From contig NZ_QTYB01000005.1 in the NCBI RefSeq assembly GCF_003461955.1, forward strand, positions 170,148-234,147: a DNA stretch of 64,000 nt, in the 5' to 3' direction. The translations under genes and the position numbers were made by a program. This stretch comes from Ruminococcus sp. AM36-2AA (GTDB lineage Bacteria > Bacillota > Clostridia > Lachnospirales > Lachnospiraceae). The notes beneath the pieces are model-generated. The model was given only the letters and a program-made list of their open reading frames with translations, did no database searches and was not told where the DNA came from. How positions within the stretch are numbered: the first letter of the stretch is position 1; the number at the start of each line of letters is the position of its first letter. This document shows, piece by piece, positions 35,206 through 43,572 of this stretch.

Positions 35206-36129
35206 CTATTTGGACAAAATTTCCATTTTTCTTTCCAGAAGATTTTTTTCCAATAATTGTTTTTCTGCATTTTCGAATCCAATTCGTTCTATAGTCTCGG
35301 CAAAACGTTCTCCCTTTAATCCCTGGTCCTTAAAAAGCAGGATTGCCTTCTCAATAACATCCAGTGCCTCTTCCTCTGACGTAAAGATCCGGTTCAGGGC
35401 TTTTCCATGAGAAATTTTCTTTCCCCAGCGTCCACCGATATAGATCTTGAATCCGTAGGTACCGTCCGGGATGGAATGGAATGGACATTTTCCCACACAC
35501 CTTCCGCAGTGTCTGCAAAGCTCCTCATCGATGTGCAGCTTCCCGTCAACGACCTTCGCCACTTTATTCGGACATGCAGCTTCAATGGCACATTTTTTGC
35601 AGCCCTTGCAGGCCTCGCTGTCAAAGTGCGGGATCCTCTGTCCGATGATCCCCACATCATTCAGATTTGGTTTCACACAGTTATTCGGGCATCCGCCTAC
35701 TGCGATCTTGAATTTATGCGGCAGTGCAACCTGACGGTAGCCTTTGTAGAATCTCCGGTAAATCTCTTCTGAAATTGCATAGGAATCCAGAAGTCCATAC
35801 TGGCAGGTGGTTCCCTTACAGGATACTACAGGCCGGACCTTTGCTCCTGTTCCTCCTGTCTCCAGACCTTCCTTCGCAATAAATTCCTGAAACTCTTCGA
35901 TCTTTTCGTAGGGGATTCCCTGGATCTCCACGGAGAGCCTGGTCGTGTAGGTAAGATTTCCGTTGCCGAATTTCTCTGCTGCTTCCGCCATACATCTGTG
36001 CTGTGCCGCTGTCACCTTTCCGTTTACAGTGATCACCCGTGCAGAAAATTCATCGGTTCCCCGGTTATTTAAAAACCCCTGCCCCTTCAGTCTTTTCTCT
36101 TCCTCTTTGCTTACAGTTAATGCTGACAT
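35206..36129 (-). CDS. Siroheme-type sulfite/nitrite reductase with two 4Fe-4S sites
   Basis: A 307-residue cytoplasmic redox protein. Cys104, Cys109, Cys147 and Cys151 (SCKGTTC; GGCPNNC) are the siroheme-4Fe-4S ligands of the nitrite/sulfite reductase fold. A ferredoxin insert has two 4Fe-4S clusters (Cys174/177/180/186 and Cys205/208/211/215). It resembles the single-subunit AsrC-like group of anaerobes. I start at ATG 36129 after GGAGGAGGAAAT. AsrA and AsrB partners are absent here. Whether sulfite, nitrite or another substrate is reduced is open. A LysR regulator is divergent. Confidence 0.8.
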   Translation of the reverse strand: MSALTVSKEEEKRLKGQGFLNNRGTDEFSARVITVNGKVTAAQHRCMAEAAEKFGNGNLTYTTRLSVEIQGIPYEKIEEFQEFIAKEGLETGGTGAKVRPVVSCKGTTCQYGLLDSYAISEEIYRRFYKGYRQVALPHKFKIAVGGCPNNCVKPNLNDVGIIGQRIPHFDSEACKGCKKCAIEAACPNKVAKVVDGKLHIDEELCRHCGRCVGKCPFHSIPDGTYGFKIYIGGRWGKKISHGKALNRIFTSEEEALDVIEKAILLFKDQGLKGERFAETIERIGFENAEKQLLEKNLLERKMEILSK

Positions 36130-36320
36130 ATTTCCTCCTCCTGGTCTCACCGGCATTCCGATACTTTCCCACGGTATCGTTGCCCTGTATTTTGCAATGT
36201 TGAAATCGTTTTCACGTACTTCCTACTATACCACTTGAAGATGTATTTGAGAAATGATATTATTTTATAAAAATGATAGGTTTTACCTATATGTTAATTT
36301 ACAATAAAAGGAGATTCCAC

Positions 36321-37238
36321 ATGACCATCCGCCATCTCACTGTTTTTGTTGCCGTTGCGGAACAGGGCTCCATGAGTGCTGCTGCCAAACATCTTTATCT
36401 TTCCCAGCCAACAGTCAGTCAGGCCATCCGTGAGCTGGAAGCTCATTATAACGGCCTTCTCTTTGAACGTCTTGGGAAAAAGCTTTATCTCACAGAACGG
36501 GGAAAGCTTCTTCTTCCCCATGCCCGTGAAATGATCCGCCAGTTTCAGCAGCTGGAAGAGCTGATGCAGAACCAAGGACAGTCTTCCACCCTGAAGCTTG
36601 GCTCCACCCTCACTGTGGGAACCTGCCTGACCCCATCCATTATCCTGGATCTGCAGAAAAAAATACCGGACCTTGACGTTTACTCCTTTGTCACCAACAC
36701 GCAAAACATCGAACAGAAGCTTCTTCGTTCAGAGCTGGACGCTGCTGTGGTAGAAGGTGAGATCCATTCTCCGGATCTGATCGTTCTTCCCATTATCGAC
36801 GACTGTCTGGTCCTCGCCGCCGGAAAAAAGCATCCGTTTTACCGCAGAGGACGCATCCATGTCCAGGAACTGAACAACCAGAAATTTGCAGTCCGGGAAT
36901 ATGGCAGCGGTACCAGACAGCTTTTTGAGGATTACACCCTTCGCCATGATCTGAAGATCCGGACAGCCTGGGAAGCCAACAGTCCGCAGGCACTGCTGAA
37001 TGCAGTACTGTATAACCAGATGCTCTCTGTTATGTCCATCCGTCTTATGCATCATGAGATCCGTCACCGTTCAGTCCGGGTCTTCTGCAACGAAGCAGGG
37101 GAGTGGAACCGGAAATTCAAGCTGGTCTATCACAAGAATAAGTTTCTTACTCCTGCCATCTTTGAGCTGGAAAAGATCCTTCTCACCTATCAGCAGCTGG
37201 AACTGCCCTCTGTCATGGGTGTTCTGGAGCAGGAATAA
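36321..37238 (+). CDS. LysR-family transcriptional regulator
   Basis: A 305-residue regulator. The N-terminal winged HTH reads IRHLTVFVAVAEQGSMSAAA and LSQPTVSQAIRELE. Its C-terminal periplasmic-binding-like effector domain starts near residue 90. AAAAGGAG lies about 8 bases before ATG 36321; a start 48 bp earlier lacks such a site. It is divergent from the siroheme reductase gene, its likely target. CysB/CysL/CbbR-like regulators often control sulfur or nitrogen reductases, but the ligand is unknown. Confidence 0.88.
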   Translation: MTIRHLTVFVAVAEQGSMSAAAKHLYLSQPTVSQAIRELEAHYNGLLFERLGKKLYLTERGKLLLPHAREMIRQFQQLEELMQNQGQSSTLKLGSTLTVGTCLTPSIILDLQKKIPDLDVYSFVTNTQNIEQKLLRSELDAAVVEGEIHSPDLIVLPIIDDCLVLAAGKKHPFYRRGRIHVQELNNQKFAVREYGSGTRQLFEDYTLRHDLKIRTAWEANSPQALLNAVLYNQMLSVMSIRLMHHEIRHRSVRVFCNEAGEWNRKFKLVYHKNKFLTPAIFELEKILLTYQQLELPSVMGVLEQE

Positions 37239-37262
37239 GCAGGGGACTCACCTGATTTCGTT

Positions 37263-37309
37263 AAAAAACGGCCGCACATATCGTTCTTACGATATGTACA
37301 GCCGTTTTT
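37263..37309. terminator. Bidirectional terminator
   Basis: A-run plus ACGGC, then ACATATCGT, pair with ACGATATGT and GCCGTTTTT around a 4-base loop. It ends both the LysR gene and the convergent symporter gene. Confidence 0.88.
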
Positions 37310-37358
37310 CGTTTTTTATCTCACCCGAAAGGGTCGGATCTTTTTCTGAACCGGATAT

Positions 37359-38657
37359 TTAGTTTGATTCGTTGAACACTTTTCTATCCAGTGCATTGTT
37401 CTGGTGTGCAACGATGGTTGTGCAGACTGCATCACCGGTAATGTTAACTGCTGTTCTGGTCATATCCAGGATACGGTCAATACCCATGATCAGACCAATG
37501 GCCTCAACCGGAAGACCTACAGAGTTAAATACCATAGTCAGGGTAACAAGACCAACACTTGGTACACCGGCAGTTCCTACGGAAGCAAGGGTTGCAGTTC
37601 CGATAACTGTCACATAATCCATCGGACTTAAGTGGATACCAAAAGCCTGTGCCGCAAATACTACGGCAACACCCTGCATGATAGAGGTACCGTCCATGTT
37701 GATAGTAGCTCCAAGAGGAATGGTAAATGAAGAGATCTTCTTGGAAACACCCACTTTCTTGGACAGGGTATCAATGGACATCGGGATCGTGGCATTGGAT
37801 GTAGCTGTTGAGAATGCAAATGCCATAACCGGGAAAAATTTCTTGATGAATTTTATCGGATTCAGTCCTGTGAAGATCTTCAGCAGGATCTGGTATACGC
37901 CGAAGCACTGGATCGCCAGCGCAAGGAGAACACCGATCATATATTTTGCCAGCGGGATAAATGCGCTGAAACCGATGTTTGCAAAGGTTCTGCTGATGAG
38001 GCAGAATACACCGATCGGTGCCAGTGCCATGATCATCATGGTCATCTCCATCATGATATCATTGAACTGGCTGAAAAAGTTCGCTACTGTCTCTGCGCGC
38101 TCTCCCATTTTCGCAAGGATCACACCCACGATCAGGGCAAATACGATAACCTGAAGCATGGTTCCGCTTGCCAGGGAATTGATCGGATTGTCCGGGATGA
38201 TATTCAGGATAGTATCTGTAAGAGAGGTAGCCTCCATAGTCTCCACAGAGGAAGCAGAGGACTGGATAGAGCTCATATCGAGTCCCACACCCGGATTGAT
38301 CAGATTACCTACAGTCAGAGCAACAGAAACAGCCAGAGCTGTAGTCGCCAGATAAAATACCAGTGTTCTCACACCTACGGTTCCAAGCTTCTTGGTATCA
38401 CCGATGGACATACTTCCGCAGACAAGTGAACAGAATACCAGCGGTACAACCAGCATTTTCATCAGACGGATAAATCCCTGTCCGATCACATAAAGGATTC
38501 CCTCCACGATCACATCTTTCTTGAAGCTGCTGTCAGGAACCAGGTAACAGAGAATGATTCCCAGTATCGCACCTGCGATCAGCGCCACAAAGATCTTCGT
38601 GGTAAGACCCATTTTCTTTTTCTGCTGTGTTTTCTCTTTTATATTTTTTTCTTTCAT
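37359..38657 (-). CDS. Dicarboxylate/amino acid:cation symporter (DAACS family)
   Basis: A 432-residue GltP/GltT-type carrier with eight helices and two hairpins. The second hairpin and ion site are seen in TSNATIPMSIDTL, TINMDGTSIMQGVA and GTAGVPSVGLVTLTMVF. The late helix has GIDRILDMTRTAVNITGD, where the Arg often favours glutamate/aspartate or C4-dicarboxylates. ATG 38657 has GGAGG seven bases upstream and starts 1 bp after the upstream stop. Confidence 0.92.
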   Translation of the reverse strand: MKEKNIKEKTQQKKKMGLTTKIFVALIAGAILGIILCYLVPDSSFKKDVIVEGILYVIGQGFIRLMKMLVVPLVFCSLVCGSMSIGDTKKLGTVGVRTLVFYLATTALAVSVALTVGNLINPGVGLDMSSIQSSASSVETMEATSLTDTILNIIPDNPINSLASGTMLQVIVFALIVGVILAKMGERAETVANFFSQFNDIMMEMTMMIMALAPIGVFCLISRTFANIGFSAFIPLAKYMIGVLLALAIQCFGVYQILLKIFTGLNPIKFIKKFFPVMAFAFSTATSNATIPMSIDTLSKKVGVSKKISSFTIPLGATINMDGTSIMQGVAVVFAAQAFGIHLSPMDYVTVIGTATLASVGTAGVPSVGLVTLTMVFNSVGLPVEAIGLIMGIDRILDMTRTAVNITGDAVCTTIVAHQNNALDRKVFNESN

Positions 38658-38658
38658 C

Positions 38659-39510
38659 CTAATCCTCCGTTCTTTCATCCATATATTCTTTCAGTGATGC
38701 TTTCCAGTCCGGCATATCATACACTTCAATGATACGGAGGATAAAATTATCAAGGACGGCATAAGGCGGTCTGACAGAAGAAAGATCTGACTGCTCTGTC
38801 GGCACGGATCTCAGTTCGATCTCCTTTCCTGCAAGGCGAAGGATCTCTGTTGCAAACTCATAACGGTTGCATACACCGCTGCAGGTTACGTGATAAGTTC
38901 CATATTCGTTGGTATCGATAAGATACAGGATCATTCTTGCCAGATCCTTGGCACTGGTCGGTGATCCGAACTGATCCGAAGCAACGGAAAGCGCCTGGCC
39001 TTTTTCTGCGGTCTCCAGCACACGGTTTACAAAATTGTTTCCGCCTTTTCCGTATACCCAGTTGCTTCGGATAATGAAATGTTTGTGTGTGAACTCTTTT
39101 ACATAGTTCTCTCCGGCTCTCTTGGAACGGCCGTAAACAGTCAGCGGATTGGTATCGTCAAACTCTGTATACGGTTTTTTGCTCTTTCCGTCGAAAACAT
39201 CATCTGTGGAAAGCTGGACGATCTTTGCCCCGCATTTTCTTGCCACGATGCTTAAGTTTCTTGCTCCCAGTGCGTTGACACGGTATGCATGTTCCGGATT
39301 CTTCTCACACTCATCGGTATCTGTGATACCGGTGCAGTTGATGATCACATCCGGACGGTTAATGGAACCGAAGTTGATCACTTCATCTGTGTCTGTGATA
39401 TCCAGCTCATCAAGATCTGTGTTCAGAGTCTCGATCTGCATTGGATCCAGAACATCATTCAGTGCCCGTCCGATCTGTCCGTTGGCACCTGCGATCCATA
39501 CTTTTAACAT
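38659..39510 (-). CDS. dTDP-4-dehydrorhamnose reductase-like protein (RfbD family)
   Basis: A 283-residue short-chain dehydrogenase of the RmlD branch. It has the NAD(P) motif GANGQIG at residues 8-14, LSTDDVFDG and the catalytic YGRSKRAGE (Tyr-x3-Lys). RmlD makes dTDP-L-rhamnose, but rmlA, B and C are not nearby and the next gene is a symporter, so another sugar nucleotide, or the MAT2B-like subgroup, remains possible. Its stop is the ribosome-site region of the symporter gene. Confidence 0.8.
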   Translation of the reverse strand: MLKVWIAGANGQIGRALNDVLDPMQIETLNTDLDELDITDTDEVINFGSINRPDVIINCTGITDTDECEKNPEHAYRVNALGARNLSIVARKCGAKIVQLSTDDVFDGKSKKPYTEFDDTNPLTVYGRSKRAGENYVKEFTHKHFIIRSNWVYGKGGNNFVNRVLETAEKGQALSVASDQFGSPTSAKDLARMILYLIDTNEYGTYHVTCSGVCNRYEFATEILRLAGKEIELRSVPTEQSDLSSVRPPYAVLDNFILRIIEVYDMPDWKASLKEYMDERTED

Positions 39511-39748
39511 CTTTCTACCTCCCTGGTATAATGTGTGTGATACATAAATAAAGAGACATCGATTTAGATCAAAACCAATGCCCCTTTAACCTATATACTG
39601 AAATATATTTTATCAATATCACAAAAAGCTGTCAAGAAAAAAGCCCCTGTTTCCATAAGGTTCCTGCTGCTTTTGCTTCTGTCTGGCCTGCTTCAGAGCC
39701 AGGGTCTGTCCACACAGGCCAGGGTTATCAAATAGTCAGGATCGTACC
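39511..39748. other. Non-coding gap upstream of queT promoter
   Basis: No gene was found between the rfbD-like start and the queT promoter. The only clear structure is an 8-bp inverted repeat, CTGGCCTG (39683-39690) with CAGGCCAG (39715-39722). It should also contain the rfbD-like promoter, which I could not define. Confidence 0.4.
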
Positions 39749-39777
39749 TTGCATTTCCACGCCCCTTATGCTATACT
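39749..39777 (+). promoter_or_regulatory. Promoter of queT
   Basis: -35 TTGCAT (39749-39754), 17-bp spacer, -10 TATACT (39772-39777). It leaves a leader of about 120 bases before ATG 39905. Confidence 0.7.
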
Positions 39778-39851
39778 CAGTTTCGCTGCAAAAGCCCGCA
39801 AAAACCAAGGTCGTACAGGGCTTACAAGGCGGTCACCGCCTATAAATGTGC

Positions 39852-39894
39852 CGAGTGTTCGTGACCTTCCACTCGTAAAACAAAACTAAAGGAG
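39852..39894 (+). promoter_or_regulatory. preQ1-I-like riboswitch
   Basis: A stem CGAGTG/CACTCG (39852-39857, 39870-39875) carries a 12-base loop. It is followed by the A-rich tail AAAACAAAACTAAAGGAG, very like the tail of known preQ1-I aptamers (AACAAAACAAGG). The loop CCTT can pair with AAGG of the ribosome site to form the pseudoknot, giving translational control. The downstream gene, queT, is a classic target. Called by eye, without a covariance search. Confidence 0.7.
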
Positions 39895-39904
39895 AATAAA
39901 AAAC

Positions 39905-40402
39905 ATGAAAAACAAAGGTACTCATTTTCTGGTACAGGGAGCTGCCATTGCAGCTGTATATGTTGTCCTGACACTGGTATTCGCGCCACTTAGCTTCGGT
40001 GAAGTTCAGATCCGGTTTTCCGAGGCGCTGACTGTGCTTCCGTTCTTCACACCGGCTGCCATCCCGGGACTTTTTGTGGGATGTATCATCGCCAATCTTC
40101 TGGGCGGTGCGATTCCGGTTGACATCATTTTCGGAAGCATTGCCACACTCATTGGTGCATTCTTCACCTACAAGCTTCGCAATACAGGTAAATGGACAGC
40201 CCCGATTCCACCGATCATTTCCAACATTGTGATCGTTCCTCTTGTGCTTCGTTACGGATATGGCATTAACCTTCCTATCCCGTTTATGATGCTCACAGTA
40301 GGAGCCGGCGAATTTATCTCAGCCGGTGTGATCGGTATGATCCTTCTTGGAGCACTTTCCAAATACAAAAATGTACTTTTTCATAAAAAAGCAGCAGTCT
40401 GA
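39905..40402 (+). CDS. queT: QueT-family queuosine precursor transporter
   Basis: A 165-residue membrane protein with about six helices, the substrate-specific S component of an ECF-type uptake system for preQ0/preQ1. VYVVLTLVFAPLSFGEVQIR and RFSEALTVLPFFTPAAIPG are diagnostic. The ECF energising module would be shared and encoded elsewhere. The riboswitch-like leader supports the substrate call. Confidence 0.92.
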   Translation: MKNKGTHFLVQGAAIAAVYVVLTLVFAPLSFGEVQIRFSEALTVLPFFTPAAIPGLFVGCIIANLLGGAIPVDIIFGSIATLIGAFFTYKLRNTGKWTAPIPPIISNIVIVPLVLRYGYGINLPIPFMMLTVGAGEFISAGVIGMILLGALSKYKNVLFHKKAAV

Positions 40403-40419
40403 TCGAACCTGCTGCCCAC

Positions 40420-40466
40420 AAAAGGGAGCCATGAGAAAACAGCAGCATTTCTCATGGCTCCCTTTT
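40420..40466. terminator. Bidirectional terminator between queT and sigF
   Basis: A 19-bp perfect stem: 40420-40438 (AAAAGGGAGCCATGAGAAA) with 40448-40466. It overlaps the last codons' end of sigF by 2 bp and serves both convergent genes. Confidence 0.9.
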
Positions 40467-41187
40467 ATTTTTTCTCTGCGGATTCCTGCAGACTGCGCAG
40501 GATCCTCTTTTCCATTCTGGATACCTGTACCTGGGATACGCCAAGCTCATGGGCAATCTCCATCTGGGTCATGTTCTGAAAATACCGCATATAGATCAGC
40601 CTCCGCTCCTTTGCCTCCAGAGTCCCCAGTATCTCTTCCAAAAAAATCCTGTCCAGTGCTTTTTCCTGCCGGTTTTCTTTTTCCGGGAGCTTGTCCATCA
40701 GAGAAATCTCCGTTCCCTCACCCTGATAGATCGTTTTGTGAAGAGATTCCACCTCTGCACCGGATTCCATGGTCATTACCAGTTCTTCTATGGAAATTCC
40801 CATTTCCGCTGCCATTTCTCCCGTCGTAGGTTCCCGCTCCAGCCGTCGTGTCAGTGCTTCTCTCACCTGATAGATCCGGTAGTGATTTTCCTTCAGAGAA
40901 CGGCTTACCTTCAGTATCCCGTCGTCCCTGAGATAACGTTTGATCTCTCCGATGATCATGGGAACTGCATAGGTGGAAAATTTCACATCATAGGACATGT
41001 CAAACTTATCCACTGCTTTCAGAAGTCCGATGCTGCCGATCTGGAACAGATCCTCCATCTCCACCCCACGTCCCAAAAAACGCTTTGCCACACTGTATAT
41101 CAGCCCTGTATTTTCCTCAAACAAAAGATCTCTTGCCGCTTTATCCCCCTGGTGTGCACGCCCGATGAGGACAAGAGTACGATCCAT
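40465..41187 (-). CDS. sigF: RNA polymerase sporulation sigma factor SigF
   Basis: A 240-residue forespore sigma factor. Region 2 has DLFQIGSIGLLKAVDKFD and FSTYAVPMIIGEIKRYLRDD; region 3 REPTTGEMAAEMGIS; region 4 RRLIYMRYFQNMTQMEIA and LGVSQVQVSRMEKRIL. SpoIIAB, encoded just upstream, holds it inactive until SpoIIAA is dephosphorylated. It lies 2 bp after spoIIAB. Confidence 0.97.
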   Translation of the reverse strand: MDRTLVLIGRAHQGDKAARDLLFEENTGLIYSVAKRFLGRGVEMEDLFQIGSIGLLKAVDKFDMSYDVKFSTYAVPMIIGEIKRYLRDDGILKVSRSLKENHYRIYQVREALTRRLEREPTTGEMAAEMGISIEELVMTMESGAEVESLHKTIYQGEGTEISLMDKLPEKENRQEKALDRIFLEEILGTLEAKERRLIYMRYFQNMTQMEIAHELGVSQVQVSRMEKRILRSLQESAEKK

Positions 41188-41189
41188 AG

Positions 41190-41615
41190 TTACCTCCTGA
41201 TGATCTTTTTCATGTGCACAGTAGTTCCACGACCAACCTCCGATTCCACCTGAAGCTCATCCATAAATGCCTCCATGAATGTAAACCCCATACCGGAGCG
41301 GTCTTTATCAGCCTTTGTGGTAAACAGTGGCTCCATGGCTTTTTTGATATCCGGGATCCCGGCTCCGTGATCCGTTACATCTACCTGAAGCTCCTGCCCT
41401 CGGAGACGACATTCTACCCGGATCTTATGTATCTCCCCTTCATACCCGTGTATGATGCAGTTGGTCACTGCCTCCGATACTGCGGTCTTCAGATCCGAAA
41501 TTTCTTCCAGCGTAGGATTCAGCTGTGTGCAGAATGAAGCCACAGCCACTCTTGCCAGTGCTTCATTTACCGGTCTGCTGTCAAAAATGATCGTCATTTC
41601 ATTTGTGTTTTCCAT
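41190..41615 (-). CDS. spoIIAB: Anti-sigma F factor SpoIIAB
   Basis: A 141-residue GHKL-type kinase that binds SigF and phosphorylates SpoIIAA. The N box is AVSEAVTNCIIHGYEG, then DHGAGI, LFTTK and RSGMGFTFMEAFMD form the ATP site. I start at ATG 41615; the ATG at 41618 is equally well placed after AGGAGGG. It overlaps the spoIIAA end by 17 bp. A longer frame to 41705 lies inside spoIIAA. Confidence 0.96.
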   Translation of the reverse strand: MENTNEMTIIFDSRPVNEALARVAVASFCTQLNPTLEEISDLKTAVSEAVTNCIIHGYEGEIHKIRVECRLRGQELQVDVTDHGAGIPDIKKAMEPLFTTKADKDRSGMGFTFMEAFMDELQVESEVGRGTTVHMKKIIRR

Positions 41616-41958
41616 CATAAACACCCTCCTGTTCGCCTGCCGATTTTTCACTTCCACAGATTTCAATATATTTTCCCACTCCGGATAGCCGCAGAAGCTT
41701 TGCAATATGACTGTTCACATTGATAACCTGCACACATTTCCCCCTCATGCCAAGTGCCCGATATCTCCCCATCAGCAGACCGATTCCGGAACTGTCCATA
41801 AAAACGGTCTCTGAGAAATCAAAGATCATATTTTTTATATAGTCATGTCCAATAATTCGGTCTGAATCTCTCCGAATCTCATCAGAAGCCGGATGATCCA
41901 GTTCCGCCGGAAGATGTACAGTCAGCACGGTTCCGGATTTTTCAAAACCTGATGTCAT
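41599..41958 (-). CDS. spoIIAA: Anti-anti-sigma factor SpoIIAA
   Basis: A 119-residue STAS-domain protein. The phosphorylated serine lies in FMDSSGIGLLMGRY. Dephosphorylated SpoIIAA frees SigF. ATG 41958 follows a GGGGG ribosome site. The C-terminal 20 residues are more charged than usual and overlap spoIIAB. The operon is spoIIAA-spoIIAB-sigF with no dacF. Confidence 0.93.
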   Translation of the reverse strand: MTSGFEKSGTVLTVHLPAELDHPASDEIRRDSDRIIGHDYIKNMIFDFSETVFMDSSGIGLLMGRYRALGMRGKCVQVINVNSHIAKLLRLSGVGKYIEICGSEKSAGEQEGVYDGKHK

Positions 41959-42010
41959 TTTATCATTCCCCCATTTTTGATTTTTTATTCCATTTTTTAT
42001 GACCAAAGGG

Positions 42011-42043
42011 TAAAAAAAGAGGAATGCGCCAACGCACATTCCC
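42011..42043 (-). terminator. Terminator between the TPR gene and spoIIAA
   Basis: GGAATGCG with its partner CGCACATTCC (42020-42043) form a stem, followed on the minus strand by CTTTTTTTACC. It separates the folC operon from spoIIA, so spoIIA needs its own promoter between 41960 and 42010. A GGAATAAAA at about 41988 resembles a sigma-H -10, but no good -35 was seen. Confidence 0.8.
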
Positions 42044-42083
42044 CTTATCCGAGGTTTCTCCTCTGTATGAGTTATGATCTTTT

Positions 42084-43409
42084 TTATTCTGTATAACCGT
42101 CATCGTAAGAGGAATCCTCATATCCTCCGTCACTGTAGCTGCTGTCTTCTCCGGTATCTCCGTCAGAGCTCTGTGTATCCTCTCCATCCGAAGCAGCGGC
42201 ATCAGCTCCTGCTTCAGATGTTCCATCTGTGCTGCTGTCAGCACTTGCCGTTCCGTCAGAAGCTCCGCTCTCGATCCCGCTTACACCGGTCTTTCCGCTG
42301 ATAGTACTGTAGATCCCCTTTGCAGAATCTGACAGTGTATCCACATATACCTTCTGGAGCTCCAGCGCTGCTGTATCCAGATCATCCTGCTGCATGGCAG
42401 TATATGCATTAAACAAAGCCTCATAGCTCTGACTGCGTTTCTGCTCTTCCTCTGCCTGCTTGGCAACTGCATCTGCCGTATCACTGGACTGGGCAGCTTC
42501 TCCCTGAGCTTTGGTGAGCTCCACGCTCTGGCTGGAAAGAGAATCACTGTACTGTATGATCTGCTGATTGGCCTGCCTGTAAATATCCTGTTTCACAGCC
42601 GGCAGTACAAGGAGCCAGAATGCTGCCGCCCCTGCCGCAAATCCAAGTACCGTGGTAAAGAAAAGTGATATCTTTGATCTTTCTTTATAAGACGACGGCC
42701 TTACAACGATTTCTCCTGAAATATTATCATTCTCATTTTTTTCATTTCCAAACAAGCCCTTACGCCCTTTTTCCATCTTTGTGGTAACACCCGTCTGCTC
42801 GTCAACTTCACGCAGGAAACGAAGTGTGGTGGTATTGGTCTTGTCGATCCTGGCTGCTTTTTTCAGGGTTCTTCTCGCCTTATTCCACTCCTGATTCTTC
42901 ATCTGGATCAGAGCAAGAAGATGATACCCCTTGATCAGCTTGGGATTCTGGGACAGGATCTTTTTCAGGCGGATGGCCGCCATATCCTCATGGCCTTCCC
43001 TGCACATGGCGAGGGCATTGTTATATTTCTTGATGCTTTCGTTGATTGTTTCCAGTTTGTTCTGGTTTGCCTGAAGCCTGGCAATATATTCTGAAGCCAG
43101 ATTTCGGTTCTTCTGGATATTCTTGCTGATGACCCACTCACTCAGTGCGGCAACCACCTCACCGGTCTCAAAATATACAAGACCAAGAAGATTTCTTGCA
43201 CGGATATTCCGTTTGTCATAAGCAAGACTTTGCTTCAGACAGCTGATCGCCCCGGACAGATCCCGGATGCTGGCTTTTTCCAGCCCCTGATTATAATAAA
43301 GCTTGGAAAGATAATCCACCTTCTTCTGGATCAGTACATTGGCTCCACAGTGCGGACAATAATCCAGATCTGTATCCGTCAGGAACGCTCCACAGTTTAT
43401 GCAGTTCAT
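42084..43409 (-). CDS. Zinc-ribbon and TPR membrane protein, 441 aa
   Basis: Residues 3-22 form a zinc ribbon (MNCINCGA and YCPHCGA). Residues about 30-215 hold four to five TPR-like helix pairs. One membrane helix lies at about 250-272 (FFTTVLGFAAGAAAFWLLVL). A coiled-coil outer region (275-350) follows, and the last 75 residues are Ser/Asp/Gly/Tyr-rich and acidic. TPR repeats mediate protein contacts, so a scaffold in the envelope is possible; the real role is unknown. It follows the 50-residue small gene with AAGGAG overlapping that gene's stop. Confidence 0.75.
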   Translation of the reverse strand: MNCINCGAFLTDTDLDYCPHCGANVLIQKKVDYLSKLYYNQGLEKASIRDLSGAISCLKQSLAYDKRNIRARNLLGLVYFETGEVVAALSEWVISKNIQKNRNLASEYIARLQANQNKLETINESIKKYNNALAMCREGHEDMAAIRLKKILSQNPKLIKGYHLLALIQMKNQEWNKARRTLKKAARIDKTNTTTLRFLREVDEQTGVTTKMEKGRKGLFGNEKNENDNISGEIVVRPSSYKERSKISLFFTTVLGFAAGAAAFWLLVLPAVKQDIYRQANQQIIQYSDSLSSQSVELTKAQGEAAQSSDTADAVAKQAEEEQKRSQSYEALFNAYTAMQQDDLDTAALELQKVYVDTLSDSAKGIYSTISGKTGVSGIESGASDGTASADSSTDGTSEAGADAAASDGEDTQSSDGDTGEDSSYSDGGYEDSSYDDGYTE

Positions 43410-43419
43410 CCACTTCTCC

Positions 43420-43572
43420 TTATCTTACACGTCTGTTGCTCTTGACCTCACGCAGCATCTCCTGGAGTACATCCATGATATCTGTGATCTCCCGGTCATA
43501 AATGACACCTTCTACATCTGCCACATCCAGACATGGTTCAAATTTCTTCAGTTCCTCTTCGTAATCGATCAT
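43420..43572 (-). CDS. Small protein of 50 residues, coupled to folC
   Basis: The frame starts MIDYEEELKKFEPCLDV and ends REVKSNRRVR. Its ATG overlaps the folC stop (ATGA), with GGAGGAAAAAATT upstream, and its stop sits in the ribosome site of the next gene, so translation of all three is coupled. The protein is acidic at first (EEELKK, DVADVEG), with a predicted amphipathic helix (ITDIMDVLQEMLREV) and a basic tail. It has no membrane segment. I recognise no family. Its tight position makes it a real gene. Confidence 0.75.
   Translation of the reverse strand: MIDYEEELKKFEPCLDVADVEGVIYDREITDIMDVLQEMLREVKSNRRVR

Noticed and set aside
41960..42010. Sigma-H promoter for spoIIA
   Set aside because: A GGAATAAAA resembles the -10, but no AGGA-type -35 lies at the right distance; not called.
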